A stretch of 64,000 nucleotides of DNA from the NCBI RefSeq assembly GCF_026898115.1, contig NZ_CP114036.1, positions 372,001 to 436,000 on the forward strand, written 5' to 3'. Shown here one piece after another: positions 26,560 through 35,572 of this stretch. Numbering within the stretch: the stretch's first letter is position 1; each line of letters begins with the position of its first letter. The stretch comes from Streptomyces sp. S465. Lineage in GTDB: Bacteria > Actinomycetota > Actinomycetes > Streptomycetales > Streptomycetaceae. Position numbers and translations under genes: made by a program. The notes below the pieces were generated by a model. It did no database searches and was not told the origin of the DNA. It saw only the letters and a program-made list of their open reading frames with translations.

Positions 26560-27558
26560 TCAGCCGCGCGCGAGCAGCTCGAGCGTGTCGATGACGCGGT
26601 TGGAGAAGCCCCACTCGTTGTCGTACCAGGCCACCACCTTGATGTGCTTGCCGTCGACGCGGGTGAGCGCGGCGTCGAAGATCGACGACGCCGGGTGGCC
26701 GGTGATGTCGCTGGAGACCAGCGGCTCACTGGCGTACTCGAGGATGCCCTTGAGCTTGCCGTCGGCGGCGGCGCGGTAGGCCGCGAGCACCTCGTCGCGG
26801 GTGACCTCGCGCGAGACCGCGGTGTTCAGCTCCACGATCGAACCCACCGGGACCGGTACGCGGATCGAGTCGCCGGACAGCTTGCCGTCGAGGTTCGGCA
26901 GCACCAGGCCGATGGCCTTGGCGGCCCCGGTGGTGGTGGGCACGATGTTCACCCCGGCGGCGCGGGCGCGGCGCAGGTCGCGGTGGGGGCCGTCCTGGAG
27001 GTTCTGCTCCTGGGTGTAGGCGTGCACCGTGGTCATGAAGCCGTGCTCGATGCCGGCCAGGTCGTCCAGCACGGACGCCAGCGGGGCCAGCGCGTTCGTG
27101 GTGCACGAGGCGTTCGAGACGACCACGTGTTCCGCGGGGTCGTAGGCATCGGTGTTCACACCGTAGGCGAGCGTGACGTCGGCGCCTGCGGAGGGCGCGC
27201 TCACCAGCACCCGCTTGGCACCCGCGGTGATGTGTGCGCGGGCCGCGTCCGCCGCGGTGAAGCGGCCGGTGGACTCGAGCACGAGCTCGACGCCGAGTTC
27301 GGCCCACGGCAGCTTGGCGGGCTCGCGTTCGGCGAGCACCTTGATGCGGCGGCCCTCGACCACCAGCTCGGTTCCGTCGGCCTCGACGGAGCGGCCGAGG
27401 CGGCCGAGCGAACTGTCGAACTTGAGCAGGTGGGCGAGGGTTTCGGGGGCGGTGAGGTCGTTGATGGCGACCACCTCGAGGTCGCTGTCGCGCTCGAACA
27501 GGGCGCGGAGGGTGTTGCGTCCGATGCGGCCGAATCCGTTGACGGCGATGCGGGTCAT
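26560..27558 (-). CDS. gap: Glyceraldehyde-3-phosphate dehydrogenase, type I
   Basis: A complete 332-residue GAPDH. It has the NAD motif MTRIAVNGFGRIGRNTLRAL, the catalytic Cys in SNASCTTN (near residue 150) with His in TTVHAYTQ, and the conserved WYDNEWGFS near the end. An AAAGGA ribosome site precedes the ATG. It is not beside pgk or tpi but beside a GlxA-type regulator, so it is likely a second copy rather than the main glycolytic gene. Such extra copies can confer tolerance to GAPDH-directed antibiotics; that is speculation here. Confidence 0.93.
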   Translation of the reverse strand: MTRIAVNGFGRIGRNTLRALFERDSDLEVVAINDLTAPETLAHLLKFDSSLGRLGRSVEADGTELVVEGRRIKVLAEREPAKLPWAELGVELVLESTGRFTAADAARAHITAGAKRVLVSAPSAGADVTLAYGVNTDAYDPAEHVVVSNASCTTNALAPLASVLDDLAGIEHGFMTTVHAYTQEQNLQDGPHRDLRRARAAGVNIVPTTTGAAKAIGLVLPNLDGKLSGDSIRVPVPVGSIVELNTAVSREVTRDEVLAAYRAAADGKLKGILEYASEPLVSSDITGHPASSIFDAALTRVDGKHIKVVAWYDNEWGFSNRVIDTLELLARG

Positions 27559-27672
27559 GGAGATTCCTTTCGTTTCGCCTCCCATCGTCGGCATCCGGAT
27601 ACCGGACCGACAGTGGCCCGAACGACAGCACACGCAAGTATCTCGCCACACCGGCCGGACCCCGGCCACACG

Positions 27673-28620
27673 TCAGGCGGAAAAGGTGTGCCGGTACTCC
27701 GTCGGGGAGGTGCCGAGGATGCGCTGGAAGTGCAGACGCAGGTTCGCGCCGGTGCCGAGCCCGACCCGGTCGGCGATCTGCTCCACACCCAGATCGGTGC
27801 GTTCGAGCAGTTCGCGGGCCAGGTCCACGCGGGCCCGGAGCACCCATTGCATCGGTGTGTAGCCGGTGTCCTCCACGAACCGCCGGGAGAAAGTGCGCGC
27901 CGAGACCCGCGCGTTGCGGGCGAGCGCCTCGAGGGTCAGCGGTTCGGCGAGGTGCGCCAGGGCCCACTCACGTGTGCTCGCGAACAGGTCGCCGAGCGGC
28001 TCGGGCACGCTGCGCGGCACGTACTGCGCCTGCCCACCGCTGCGGTAGGGCGCCGCCACCAGCCGTCTCGCCACGTGGTTGGAGAGCCCGACACCGTGGT
28101 CGCGCCGCACCAGGTGCAGGCACAGGTCGATACCGGATGCCGCGCCCGCCGAGGTGAGCACCTCGCCCTCGTCCACGAACAGCACGTTCTCGTCCACCTT
28201 CACCAGCGGATGCCGCTCGGCGAGCGCCTTCGTGTAGTGCCAGTGGGTCGTCGCCCGCTTGCCGTCGAGCAGGCCCGTCGCCGCCAGCGCGAACGCCCCC
28301 GTCGAGATGGCCGCGAGCCGTGTCCCCCGCTCGTGGGCGGCCATGAGCGCGTCGACGACCGCCGTCGGCGGCTCCGTGGTCGCCGGATCCCGATAGCCGG
28401 GGATGAAGACGGTGTCGGCGTGCTCGAATGCCTCGAGGCCCTCGGCCACGTGGTACGACAGGCCGTCACCGCCGGCCACGAGTCCGGGCGCGGCGCCGCA
28501 CACCCGCACCTCGTAGGGCATGCTCGACCGGTGGGAGAACACCTGCGCGGGGATGCCGACGTCGAGGGGCTTGGCACCTTCGAGCACGAGCACGGCGACG
28601 CGGTGGTTCTTCCGACTCAT
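27673..28620 (-). CDS. GlxA-type transcriptional regulator (DJ-1/PfpI plus AraC HTH)
   Basis: A 315-residue protein. Residues 1-170 form a DJ-1/PfpI-like domain with the nucleophile-elbow region LAAISTGAFALAATGLLDG, where Thr replaces the usual Cys. Residues ~215-315 form the AraC-type double helix-turn-helix (LTLEALARNARVSARTFSRR, then LGTSPTEYRHTF). GlxA relatives regulate metabolism, often together with SAM or amino-acid genes. GGAGGCC precedes the ATG. The gene runs toward gap (115-bp gap) and could regulate it. Confidence 0.87.
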   Translation of the reverse strand: MSRKNHRVAVLVLEGAKPLDVGIPAQVFSHRSSMPYEVRVCGAAPGLVAGGDGLSYHVAEGLEAFEHADTVFIPGYRDPATTEPPTAVVDALMAAHERGTRLAAISTGAFALAATGLLDGKRATTHWHYTKALAERHPLVKVDENVLFVDEGEVLTSAGAASGIDLCLHLVRRDHGVGLSNHVARRLVAAPYRSGGQAQYVPRSVPEPLGDLFASTREWALAHLAEPLTLEALARNARVSARTFSRRFVEDTGYTPMQWVLRARVDLARELLERTDLGVEQIADRVGLGTGANLRLHFQRILGTSPTEYRHTFSA

Positions 28621-28773
28621 CGGGCCTCCTTCGACCCTCCCGCGATCCGACGGGCATCCGCTCGCTCCCGTGACCGCGATGGCAGCTGTCGCAAGCATCG
28701 TGCCACTGGCCGGCGGACGGACACCAAGGGCGCCGGCCGGGCCGGGTTGTTGCGGCACCTGGCGGATGCTCGG

Positions 28774-29750
28774 ATGCGCGGTATGGAGCCCGCCCCTGCG
28801 CCGAGGCCGACGGCCGTCCCACCCTTCGCCCCTGAACGGGGCGCCGTGCCGGCGTCCTTGGGCAACGGACCGACGAAGCCGGTCACTCCGGAGAACCTCG
28901 CGGCCCGGCAGGAGCGGGATGCCGCGCCCCGGCCCGGGCCGACGGCCGAGGAGCTGCGGGCCGATGGCCGTTTCGAGGTGACGGAGCTGTCTGTTCCGGG
29001 ACCGTGGGACGGACCCGAGGTCACGCTCGTGAGCGTGCTGCCCACCGGGCTGAGCGGGCCGCTGCCGCTGCCGCTGCTATGGGCAACGCGTGGTCGGTGC
29101 TGCCGCGGATCCTCCGCGAGTGGGCCCTCCCGCCGGAGATGGCCGTCCTCTCGGCCGAGTACCGGTTGGCACCGGGAACGCGGTACCCCGGCCCGCTGGC
29201 GGACTGCTACGCGGGACTGGTCCGGGCGGCCGGGCACGCGGGCGAACTGGATATCGACGCCGGCCGCGTCATCATCGGCGGAAAGAGCGCCGGGGGCGGT
29301 CTCGCCGCGGCCCTCGCCCTGCTGGCCCGGGACCGCGGCGGCCCCGGCCTCCTCGGGCAGCTCCTGCTGTGCCCGATGCTGGACGACCGCGCAGGCACCG
29401 TCTCCAGCCACCAGATGTCGGGCCTCGGCGGGTGGGACCTCGTCTCCGCCGAGACCGCCTGGAAAGCGCCGCTGGGTGACCGCTACGGCGCCGCGGACCT
29501 GCCGCCCCACGCGGCCCCTGCCCGCGCCACGGATCTGTCCTGTCTCCCCCCGGCGTTCCTCGACGTCGGATCGGCGGAGATGTTCCGCGACGAGGACGTG
29601 GCGTACGCGAACGCGCTCTGCCAGGCCGGCGGCCAGGCCGAACTGCACGTACGGCCCGGCGCCTGCCACGGCTTCGACAGCGTGGCGCCGCGGGCGGCGC
29701 TCCGCGAGAAATCGGTGGACGTCCGCCACGCCGACGGTGGAGGTTGGCGG
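28774..29750 (+). pseudogene. Alpha/beta hydrolase (HSL-type esterase) with internal deletion
   Basis: Codons from ATG 28774 (or 28783) read an esterase N-terminus to about 29078, ending LSGPLPLPLLW. From 29079 the reading continues in another frame as MGNAWSVLPRILREWALPPE, with EYRLAPGTRYPGPLADCY and the nucleophile elbow GGKSAGGG. The HGGG oxyanion-hole block expected between these parts is missing, and the frame changes at the junction, inside a GCTGCC repeat. The C-terminal HGFD His is present. The gene therefore appears inactivated by a slippage-type deletion, unless this is an assembly fault. Confidence 0.75.
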
Positions 29751-29751
29751 C

Positions 29752-30501
29752 ATGAGACAAGAGGAGATCTGGGACACCGACGCCGCCCAGCGCTATGACA
29801 CGCCCGGCACGGGTATGTTCGCGCCCGAGGTCTTGGGGCCGGCCGTGAACCGCCTGGCCGAGCTCGCGGGCGGCGGAGCGGCGCTGGAGTTCGCCATCGG
29901 CACCGGCCGGGTGGCCGTCCCGCTCGTCGAGCGAGGGGTCCCGGTCACCGGGATCGAGCTGTCGCTCCCGATGATCGACCGGCTGCGGACCAAGGCGGAC
30001 GAGGCGACGATCCCCGTGGTCGTGGGTGATATGGCGACGTCCACGGCCCCCGGGGCCGGGGAGTACACGCTCGTCTATCTCGTCTTCAACACCATCTCCA
30101 ACCTGCTCACCCAAGCCGAGCAGGTCGAGTGCTTCCGCAACGCCGCCCGCCACCTCACCCCCGGTGGCCGGTTCGTGATCGAGCTGTGGGTGCCCGAGCT
30201 GCGCAAGCTCCCACCGGGCCAGACGGCCCTTGTCTGTCATACCGAGCCCGGCTACATCGGTCTGGACACCTACGACGTACTGCGCCAGCACGTGGTGTCG
30301 CACCACTTCTCGTTCGACGACACCAAGGAGGCCCGGCTGTTCCGCAGCCCGCACCGTTACATCTGGCCGGCCGAGCTCGACCTCATGGCCCAGCTCGCCG
30401 GATTCGAGCTGGAGACCAGGCACGCGGACTGGTCCGGCGCCGAGTTCACCGCCGAGTCACGCTCCCACGTCTCGGTGTACCGGATCCCGCCGATCCGGTA
30501 G
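29752..30501 (+). CDS. Class I SAM-dependent methyltransferase
   Basis: A 249-residue methyltransferase with the SAM-binding LEFAIGTGRVAVPLVERGV (about residues 44-62), GIELSLPMI and LVYLVFNTISNLLTQ, followed by HLTPGGRFVIELWVP. ATG 29752 follows a GGTGGAGG ribosome site. The DAAQRYD start fits methyltransferase family 25/12-like proteins. It lies directly after the broken esterase and may have shared its transcript. The substrate is unknown. Confidence 0.85.
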   Translation: MRQEEIWDTDAAQRYDTPGTGMFAPEVLGPAVNRLAELAGGGAALEFAIGTGRVAVPLVERGVPVTGIELSLPMIDRLRTKADEATIPVVVGDMATSTAPGAGEYTLVYLVFNTISNLLTQAEQVECFRNAARHLTPGGRFVIELWVPELRKLPPGQTALVCHTEPGYIGLDTYDVLRQHVVSHHFSFDDTKEARLFRSPHRYIWPAELDLMAQLAGFELETRHADWSGAEFTAESRSHVSVYRIPPIR

Positions 30502-30576
30502 CCGCGCGCCGACCGAGGGTGAGCATGGCACCAGAGGGCCGCGCAGATGCGTCCAGGTGCGCTGCGCGCCAAAGTT

Positions 30577-30590
30577 TTTTACTAGTAAAA
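30577..30590. promoter_or_regulatory. MarR-type operator TTTTACTAGTAAAA at FUSC promoter
   Basis: A perfect 14-bp palindrome in GC-rich DNA, 19 bp before the FUSC start codon. It contains TAAAAT, which could be the -10 element. It is of the MarR operator type, and a MarR gene ends the operon. Binding would block transcription. Confidence 0.7.
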
Positions 30591-30609
30591 TACCCGGTAC
30601 CCTATCTGT

Positions 30610-32304
30610 ATGAGCACCACGGAACCCGCCACCAGACAGCCCCCCATCCGCAGACTCCCGCTGTCCGGCGTGCTCCGTGTCAACCGGCCCTCCGACATCT
30701 GGTTCAAGCCCGCCACCAGCGTCGCGGTGGCCGCCACCCTCGTCCTGGTGCCGCTGCTGGTCATCGGCCGGAGCGAGCTGGCGATGTATGTGATGTCCGG
30801 CGCCTTCTGCGCCCTGTACGGACACCACCTGCCGTACGCCGCCCGCCTCCGGGCCGGCGTCTGGGTCGTGATCGGCATGACCGCGGGTATGGCCGTGGCG
30901 CTGGTCTGCGCCTCCCTGGTGCACAGCGTCATCGCACTGATCGCGATCGCCTCGGTGATCGCCGGGCTTCAGAAGGCGGTGTGTGACGCCACCCGGATCG
31001 GCCCGCCCGGCCATGTGATCCTCGTCTTCGTCGTCTCCGGCACCCTCTTCGCACCGCAGGAGCTGCACGAGGTCCCCTTCCACACCGCGCTGACGCTCGG
31101 CGCCGGCATCCTGGGCGGCCTGATCGCCCTGGCCCCCGCGCTGATCCGGCGCGAGGGCCCCGAGCGCCGCGCCACCGCCCGCGCGCTGGAGGCCGCGGCC
31201 GGCTACCTCGTCTCGCCGGACGGCGCAGGCCGGCGCCGCGCCCGGCACGCCGCGGCGGCAGCCGTGCACGGCGCCTGGCAGTCGCTGCTCGCCACCGGAA
31301 AGCCCACTGGCGTACGGCACGCGCTGGAGCACCTCGTCCTGCACGCCGAAGCCTCCCTCATCGGCCCGTCCGGCACGAGCGATCCCGACCGGCTGCGCGC
31401 GTGGGCCCGCCAGGTGCGCGGCCGCGGCCCGCTGCCCGAGGTGCCGATGCCGGCGGGCACCGGCGACGAGCTGCTGGGCGTCGGCGCCGAGCGCGAGGGG
31501 CGCCGCAAGCAGGGCCGCGAGCCGCTGCTGCGGGGTCTGCCGCGGGCCGGCTCACCGCTGCTGCCCATCGCCGTGCGCTGCGCCGTCGGCTGCGCCGCGG
31601 CCGGCTATGTCGGCCTGGCCCTCGGCGTCGGCCACCCGTACTGGGCGATCGTCTCGGCCTCGGCGATCTACCAGGCGAACGTCACCCTCACCTGGCACCG
31701 TGTGCTCCAGCGCCTGGTCGGCAACGTCTGCGGGGTCGCGGTCTTCGCCGCGGTCGTCCCGCTGGCCCGGACCAGCGTCGTGGTCCTGGCGATCCTCTGC
31801 ATCGTCTTCAGCTTCTGCAACGAGATGCTGATCAGCCGCAACTACTGGCTCGGCTCGGTGTCGGTCACCCCGATGGCGCTGCTGATCACCGAGTTCGCCC
31901 ATGTCCGGCCCGCCGGGGAGCTCATCACCGACCGCGTTCTGGACACTCTGGCCGGTGTGGCGGTCGGCATGGTCGTCGCCATTCTCATCACCAACCGGCG
32001 CACCGGCGGCCGCATGGAGCAGGCGCTCGGCGCCGCCGAACGGGCCACCGACACCGCCGAGCGGGTGCTGGCCTCGGCCACGAGCTCCGCCGCCGAACTG
32101 GCCACCGCCCGCCGCCGGCTCACCGCCAGCCTGGTGGTGCTGCGGGACGCGGCCGACACCGCGGCCGGCGAGTGGTGGCAGCGTGCGCTCCCCGAGGAGA
32201 GGCTGATGCGGACCGAGCAGCGGGCACACCGTACGCTCGCCGCGACGGTACGACGACAGGGGCTGGCGAGGGACCGCCATCTCATCGAGGAGCAGAGGAC
32301 ATGA
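30610..32304 (+). CDS. FUSC-family aromatic-acid/fusaric-acid-type exporter
   Basis: A 564-residue membrane protein with two halves of about four to six helices each. The second half (LPIAVRCAVGCAAAGYVGLA, HPYWAIVSASAIYQANVT, HRVLQRLVGNVCG) is the FUSC domain found in AaeB and fusaric-acid exporters. The C-terminal ~110 residues are soluble and helical. No ribosome site is visible, and the candidate -10 lies within 20 bp of the ATG, so the mRNA may be nearly leaderless. It overlaps the MarR gene by ATGA. Efflux of aromatic acids would suit the nearby catabolic genes. Confidence 0.85.
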   Translation: MSTTEPATRQPPIRRLPLSGVLRVNRPSDIWFKPATSVAVAATLVLVPLLVIGRSELAMYVMSGAFCALYGHHLPYAARLRAGVWVVIGMTAGMAVALVCASLVHSVIALIAIASVIAGLQKAVCDATRIGPPGHVILVFVVSGTLFAPQELHEVPFHTALTLGAGILGGLIALAPALIRREGPERRATARALEAAAGYLVSPDGAGRRRARHAAAAAVHGAWQSLLATGKPTGVRHALEHLVLHAEASLIGPSGTSDPDRLRAWARQVRGRGPLPEVPMPAGTGDELLGVGAEREGRRKQGREPLLRGLPRAGSPLLPIAVRCAVGCAAAGYVGLALGVGHPYWAIVSASAIYQANVTLTWHRVLQRLVGNVCGVAVFAAVVPLARTSVVVLAILCIVFSFCNEMLISRNYWLGSVSVTPMALLITEFAHVRPAGELITDRVLDTLAGVAVGMVVAILITNRRTGGRMEQALGAAERATDTAERVLASATSSAAELATARRRLTASLVVLRDAADTAAGEWWQRALPEERLMRTEQRAHRTLAATVRRQGLARDRHLIEEQRT

Positions 32305-32807
32305 CGGATGACACCGTGGCCGCGGTGGTGCAGCAGTGGAAGGCCGTCCACCCGGGCTTGGACACCAGCCCCATGGAGATCATCGGCCGGATCAACCGCT
32401 GCGCCTCGCTTCTCCAGCAGGCGGAGAGCGGACCCCTGCGGGACGCGGATCTGTCCCGCACCGAGTTCGACCTGCTGGGTGCGCTGCGCCGGACCGGCCG
32501 CGACCTGACCCCCGGTGAACTGGCCCGGGAGACGTTCGTGTCCGGCGCCGCGGTCACCAAGCGGCTGCGGCAGCTGATCGAACGCGGCCTGGTCGAGCGG
32601 CACACCGACGACCGCGACCGCCGAGTGGCGCATGTGCGGCTGACCGAGGCGGGCCGGGAGGTCATGGACACCGTGCTGCCCGCCCAGCTGGCGTTCGAAC
32701 GTGCCGCCCTCGCCGGGCTGGACGCGGGCCGGCGTGACCAGCTCGCCGAACAGCTGGGCGAGCTGCTCATCCAGCTGGAAGGCCGCCTGGGAATCCACCG
32801 CCGCTAG
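32301..32807 (+). CDS. MarR family transcriptional regulator
   Basis: A 168-residue MarR protein with the winged helix-turn-helix ELARETFVSGAAVTKRLRQL then IERGLVERHTDDRDRR, containing the wing Asp-x-Arg signature. The start overlaps the FUSC stop by four bases, so exporter and regulator form one operon. The TTTTACTAGTAAAA palindrome upstream of FUSC is its likely operator, giving autoregulated, ligand-released efflux. Confidence 0.88.
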   Translation: MTDDTVAAVVQQWKAVHPGLDTSPMEIIGRINRCASLLQQAESGPLRDADLSRTEFDLLGALRRTGRDLTPGELARETFVSGAAVTKRLRQLIERGLVERHTDDRDRRVAHVRLTEAGREVMDTVLPAQLAFERAALAGLDAGRRDQLAEQLGELLIQLEGRLGIHRR

Positions 32808-32851
32808 GAAGTCCGGGGATCAGCCCGCTCCGCACCGCGGGTGACATGCGG

Positions 32852-33828
32852 TCACATGCGGCCGGATCGGAAGAACGCAAGTATTTTCTGGGCGGCGTCG
32901 GGCGACATCAGTGTTTCCTGCACGCGAGCGGACTGCCGGCCGGCGGCGCTGGTGCGTTCGAACATCTCGCGTTCGTATTCCTTGACAGCGGTGGGAAAGT
33001 CGTCCGGGTGCGCGGCCAGCGCGAGTCCGAGCAAGGCGCCGTCGAGCAGCGCCATGTTGGCGCCCTGCCCCACTGGGGGCATCAGGTGCGCGGCGTCGCC
33101 GAGCAGCGTGACACCTGGCCTCGACGGCCAGGTCAGGCCGACCGGGAGAGTGGTGATCGACCGCGGCGAAACCGTGTCGTCGCAGGCCGCGATGAGTGCG
33201 GTGAACCGGGCGTCACAGCCGGTGAACAGCTCGATCAGCCGCATCCGGGCGGCGGCCGGGTCGCCGAACGGGATCCCGCTGGTCGCGAACCAGTCCTCGG
33301 CGGTGCGGTAGAAGCTGAGGCCGATGCGTACGCGGCCGTCGCCGTTGCGCTGCGCCGCCAGGGACTGTCCGTCGCCGAGCACCCAGTAGTTGCCGCGCCC
33401 GACCATGGCCGCGAGATCGGGGTGGGTGCGGTCGATGTCGGGAATGCCGAGCTCAACGATGTTCTGGCCGGTGTGTGTCGGCCGGGCGTCGGTGAGCAGC
33501 GCGCGGACCCGGGAGTTCGCGCCGTCGGCGCCGACCAGCAGGTCATACGTCGCACTGCTGCCGTCGGCGAAGTGCAGCAGGCCATCGTCGGCGGAGGCGA
33601 ACACGTGCCCCCAGCGCACCGCGTGTTCGGGGAGAGAGTCCAGCAGCAGGTTGCGCAGATCGGCACGGTCGACCTCGGGCCGATCGAGCGGGGCGTCGTC
33701 GGGCGTGTCCTCCTGGAGCAGCAGGGTGCCGTCCGGCTCGAGAAGACGCATGTCCTGTCCCGCACGACGGGCAATCGCGTGGAACTGGTCGATCAGGCCG
33801 GCCTCGCGCAGCGCCCGCTGCCCGGTCC
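32852..33828 (-). pseudogene. FAD-dependent aromatic monooxygenase (TetX/PHBH type), N-terminus lost
   Basis: The reading contains the C-terminal three quarters of a flavin monooxygenase: GQRALREAGLIDQFHAIARR, DRADLRNLLLDSLPEHAVRW, the DG motif YDLLVGADGANSRVR and the second FAD motif GVTLLGDAAHLMPPVGQGAN. The N-terminal Rossmann GxGxxG block (about 50 residues) is absent. Upstream of about 33828 the frame continues as Arg-rich sequence without homology. The protein cannot bind FAD normally, so this is probably a truncated gene. The 310 bp to 34141 hold only unassigned sequence. Confidence 0.7.
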
Positions 33829-34141
33829 CGGCGTCGGTGCGCCACCGGCCAGCGCGCTGGCGGCGGCCACGGTGTCCTCGGTGGCAGGTGTGCCGGCCGG
33901 CCATGGGCCGGCCGCGACGTTCGGCGAGCTTCTCCAGGCGACAGTGGCCCCAACCGGACAGGGGGCCAACGCCTGGGCCGAACGCGGCCCGCCGCGCCAT
34001 CGGGCTGGGCCACGTCGCGGACGGGTTCATCCGGATCGCCGAGGTTCTGGGCCGCCGTTGAGGGCTGCCGGATGAGCTGGTCCCCTTCCGGGTGCGTGTG
34101 ATGCGACCTCACGCTCCCGGAACGGGATCAGCACGGCCCGC

Positions 34142-34795
34142 TCATTCCGGCTTACGGGCCAGGAAGCTGGCAACCGGCCTCTTCAAGCCCTCGCCGGGCG
34201 CTTGTACCAACCGTGCGGTGACGGTGAACCCGGCCCGCTCCAGCAGCCCGGCGAGCCGGTCCGCGGGCAGCAGATGCGATGCGTAGGACACGGGGTGATC
34301 GCCGTAGGCTCGGGTCGGACGCAGCAACTCGTCGTTTCCCACATAGCCGGCCTGCATCAGATGGCCACCAGGCGCCAGGGTGCGGTGGAACTCGGCGAAC
34401 ACCACGGGCAGCAGCTCCGGTGGCGTGTGGTGAGTGGAGTAGTACGCCAGGATGCCGCCGAGCCGGTCGTCCTCGATCTCCAGCGCGGTCATCGACCCCA
34501 CGGTGAACCGCAGGCCCGGATGAGCCTTCCGGGCCAGTTCGACCATCTTCGGCGACAGGTCGACGCCGAACGCCGGCACTCCCAGCCCGGCCAGGTGTGC
34601 CGTCACCTTGCCGGGCCCGCACCCCAGGTCCGCGACGGGGCCGCGCCCGGCGTTCCGCACGAGTTCGGCGAACGCGGCCAGCATGCCCCGCGACAGCGGA
34701 TCCAACTCGGCGGGGTTCTTGACGCGTTCGGCGTAGGCCGCGGCGACAGTGTCGTAGGACTCCCGGACGGCGGCGAGGTAGGAGGGCTCGGTCAC
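34142..34795 (-). CDS. Class I SAM-dependent methyltransferase
   Basis: A 217-residue methyltransferase. It has YDTVAAAYAERVKNPAELDP at the N-terminus, the SAM motif VADLGCGPGKVTAHLAGLGV and VDLSPKMVELARK. YSTHHTPPELLPVVFAEFHR and LAPGGHLMQAGYVG follow the usual order. GTG 34795 is the start. It is transcribed away from the operator pair at 34946 and is probably not part of that regulon. The substrate is unknown. Confidence 0.83.
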   Translation of the reverse strand: MTEPSYLAAVRESYDTVAAAYAERVKNPAELDPLSRGMLAAFAELVRNAGRGPVADLGCGPGKVTAHLAGLGVPAFGVDLSPKMVELARKAHPGLRFTVGSMTALEIEDDRLGGILAYYSTHHTPPELLPVVFAEFHRTLAPGGHLMQAGYVGNDELLRPTRAYGDHPVSYASHLLPADRLAGLLERAGFTVTARLVQAPGEGLKRPVASFLARKPE

Positions 34796-34945
34796 GCGGC
34801 GAATCTAGCCGGGGCCACCGACACAGGCGCGGCGGGGTGTGGACCATCCGGTCGGCTTCGGACCGGAGGAGCGGCCGTTTCCGGCGTATCCACGACGTCA
34901 GCGGGCGCGCCATCGCCCGCCGGCCGTCGCGGACCCCCTCTGAAG

Positions 34946-34983
34946 TTATCGCAGAGCGATGGCCTACTATCACATAACGATTC
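34946..34983. promoter_or_regulatory. Tandem IclR-type operators, pair 1 (upstream of isomerase)
   Basis: Two sites of the form ATCGC-N3-GCGAT lie 21 bp apart. The first, TTATCGCAGAGCGATGG, is at 34946. The second, CTATCACATAACGATTC, is at 34967 with two changes. The same paired arrangement occurs at three other promoters of this locus (41065, 46020, 46153). The pair is upstream of the plus-strand isomerase gene at 35139. The rest of the 34796-35037 gap shows nothing else. Confidence 0.7.
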
Positions 34984-35037
34984 CCTGGCGGAAGACCGAG
35001 TGGTCGCATACGCCGATCAGCGAGGAACGGAGTGGTA

Positions 35038-35148
35038 GTGAGCACGGGCAGTGGGTGCCAAGGTGTGGGCCCGTCGCGGGTTTTCGCCGAGCAGTATCCG
35101 GTGGACCCGGTCGACGCGCTGGTGAGGGTGGCCGCCCCATGCCGCACG
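35038..35148 (+). CDS. Possible short ORF overlapping the isomerase start
   Basis: A 36-codon ORF from GTG 35038 (AGGAACGGAG upstream) to TGA 35148. It overlaps the first codons of the isomerase gene by ten bases. Its product contains FAEQYPVDPVDALVRVAAPC; I recognise no family. It may be a leader peptide used for translational coupling or the end of a lost gene. Confidence 0.3.
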
Positions 35149-35558
35149 TGACCGTCGATTACTCCCCCCGGCTGGGCGGCGTCCTCGCCGGAACCTCCTT
35201 CGTGGCGGAACTGCATCAGCTGGTGCTCGATGTGAGCCGCTCCGAAGGGGTGTGCAAGGTGTTTCTCCGTGCCGCGGCCGAGACGTACATCGGGGGCGGC
35301 GAGGGCGACCGGCACACGGCGCTCGTGCACGTGGGGATCGGTCTGCTCCCCGGCCGCCCCGACAGCCTCAAGGGCCGGCTGTCCGAGAGGGTGCTGGCAC
35401 TCCTCAGACGGTACCTGCCACTGGACCCCGGCGGCACCGGGACGGTGTGCACGGTCGAGGTACGGGACCTTTCCCCTTCCTACCGCCTTTCCCGGGAGGC
35501 ACCTGCTGTGCCGCCCCACCGCGAAGAGCCGGGCAGACACCCCTCGGCAGCCTGCTGA
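35139..35558 (+). CDS. 5-carboxymethyl-2-hydroxymuconate isomerase-like protein
   Basis: A 139-residue tautomerase-fold protein. It starts MPHVTVDYSPRLGGV, which places the catalytic Pro directly after the initiator Met as in CHMI (HpaF) proteins (MPHLxxEYS). HVGIGLLPGRP and RVLALLRRYLP follow the family pattern. CHMI isomerises the ring-cleaved, oxidised product in the homoprotocatechuate pathway. The C-terminal 25 residues are extra. It converges on the MFS gene, and the tandem operators at 34946 probably place it under the local IclR regulator. Confidence 0.72.
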   Translation: MPHVTVDYSPRLGGVLAGTSFVAELHQLVLDVSRSEGVCKVFLRAAAETYIGGGEGDRHTALVHVGIGLLPGRPDSLKGRLSERVLALLRRYLPLDPGGTGTVCTVEVRDLSPSYRLSREAPAVPPHREEPGRHPSAAC

Positions 35559-35572
35559 CCGACGACGGCGCT

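Noticed and set aside
26644..30501. 1285-codon plus-strand open frame
   Set aside because: It is antisense to gap and glxA for most of its length. Only the esterase N-terminus and the methyltransferase within it are real.
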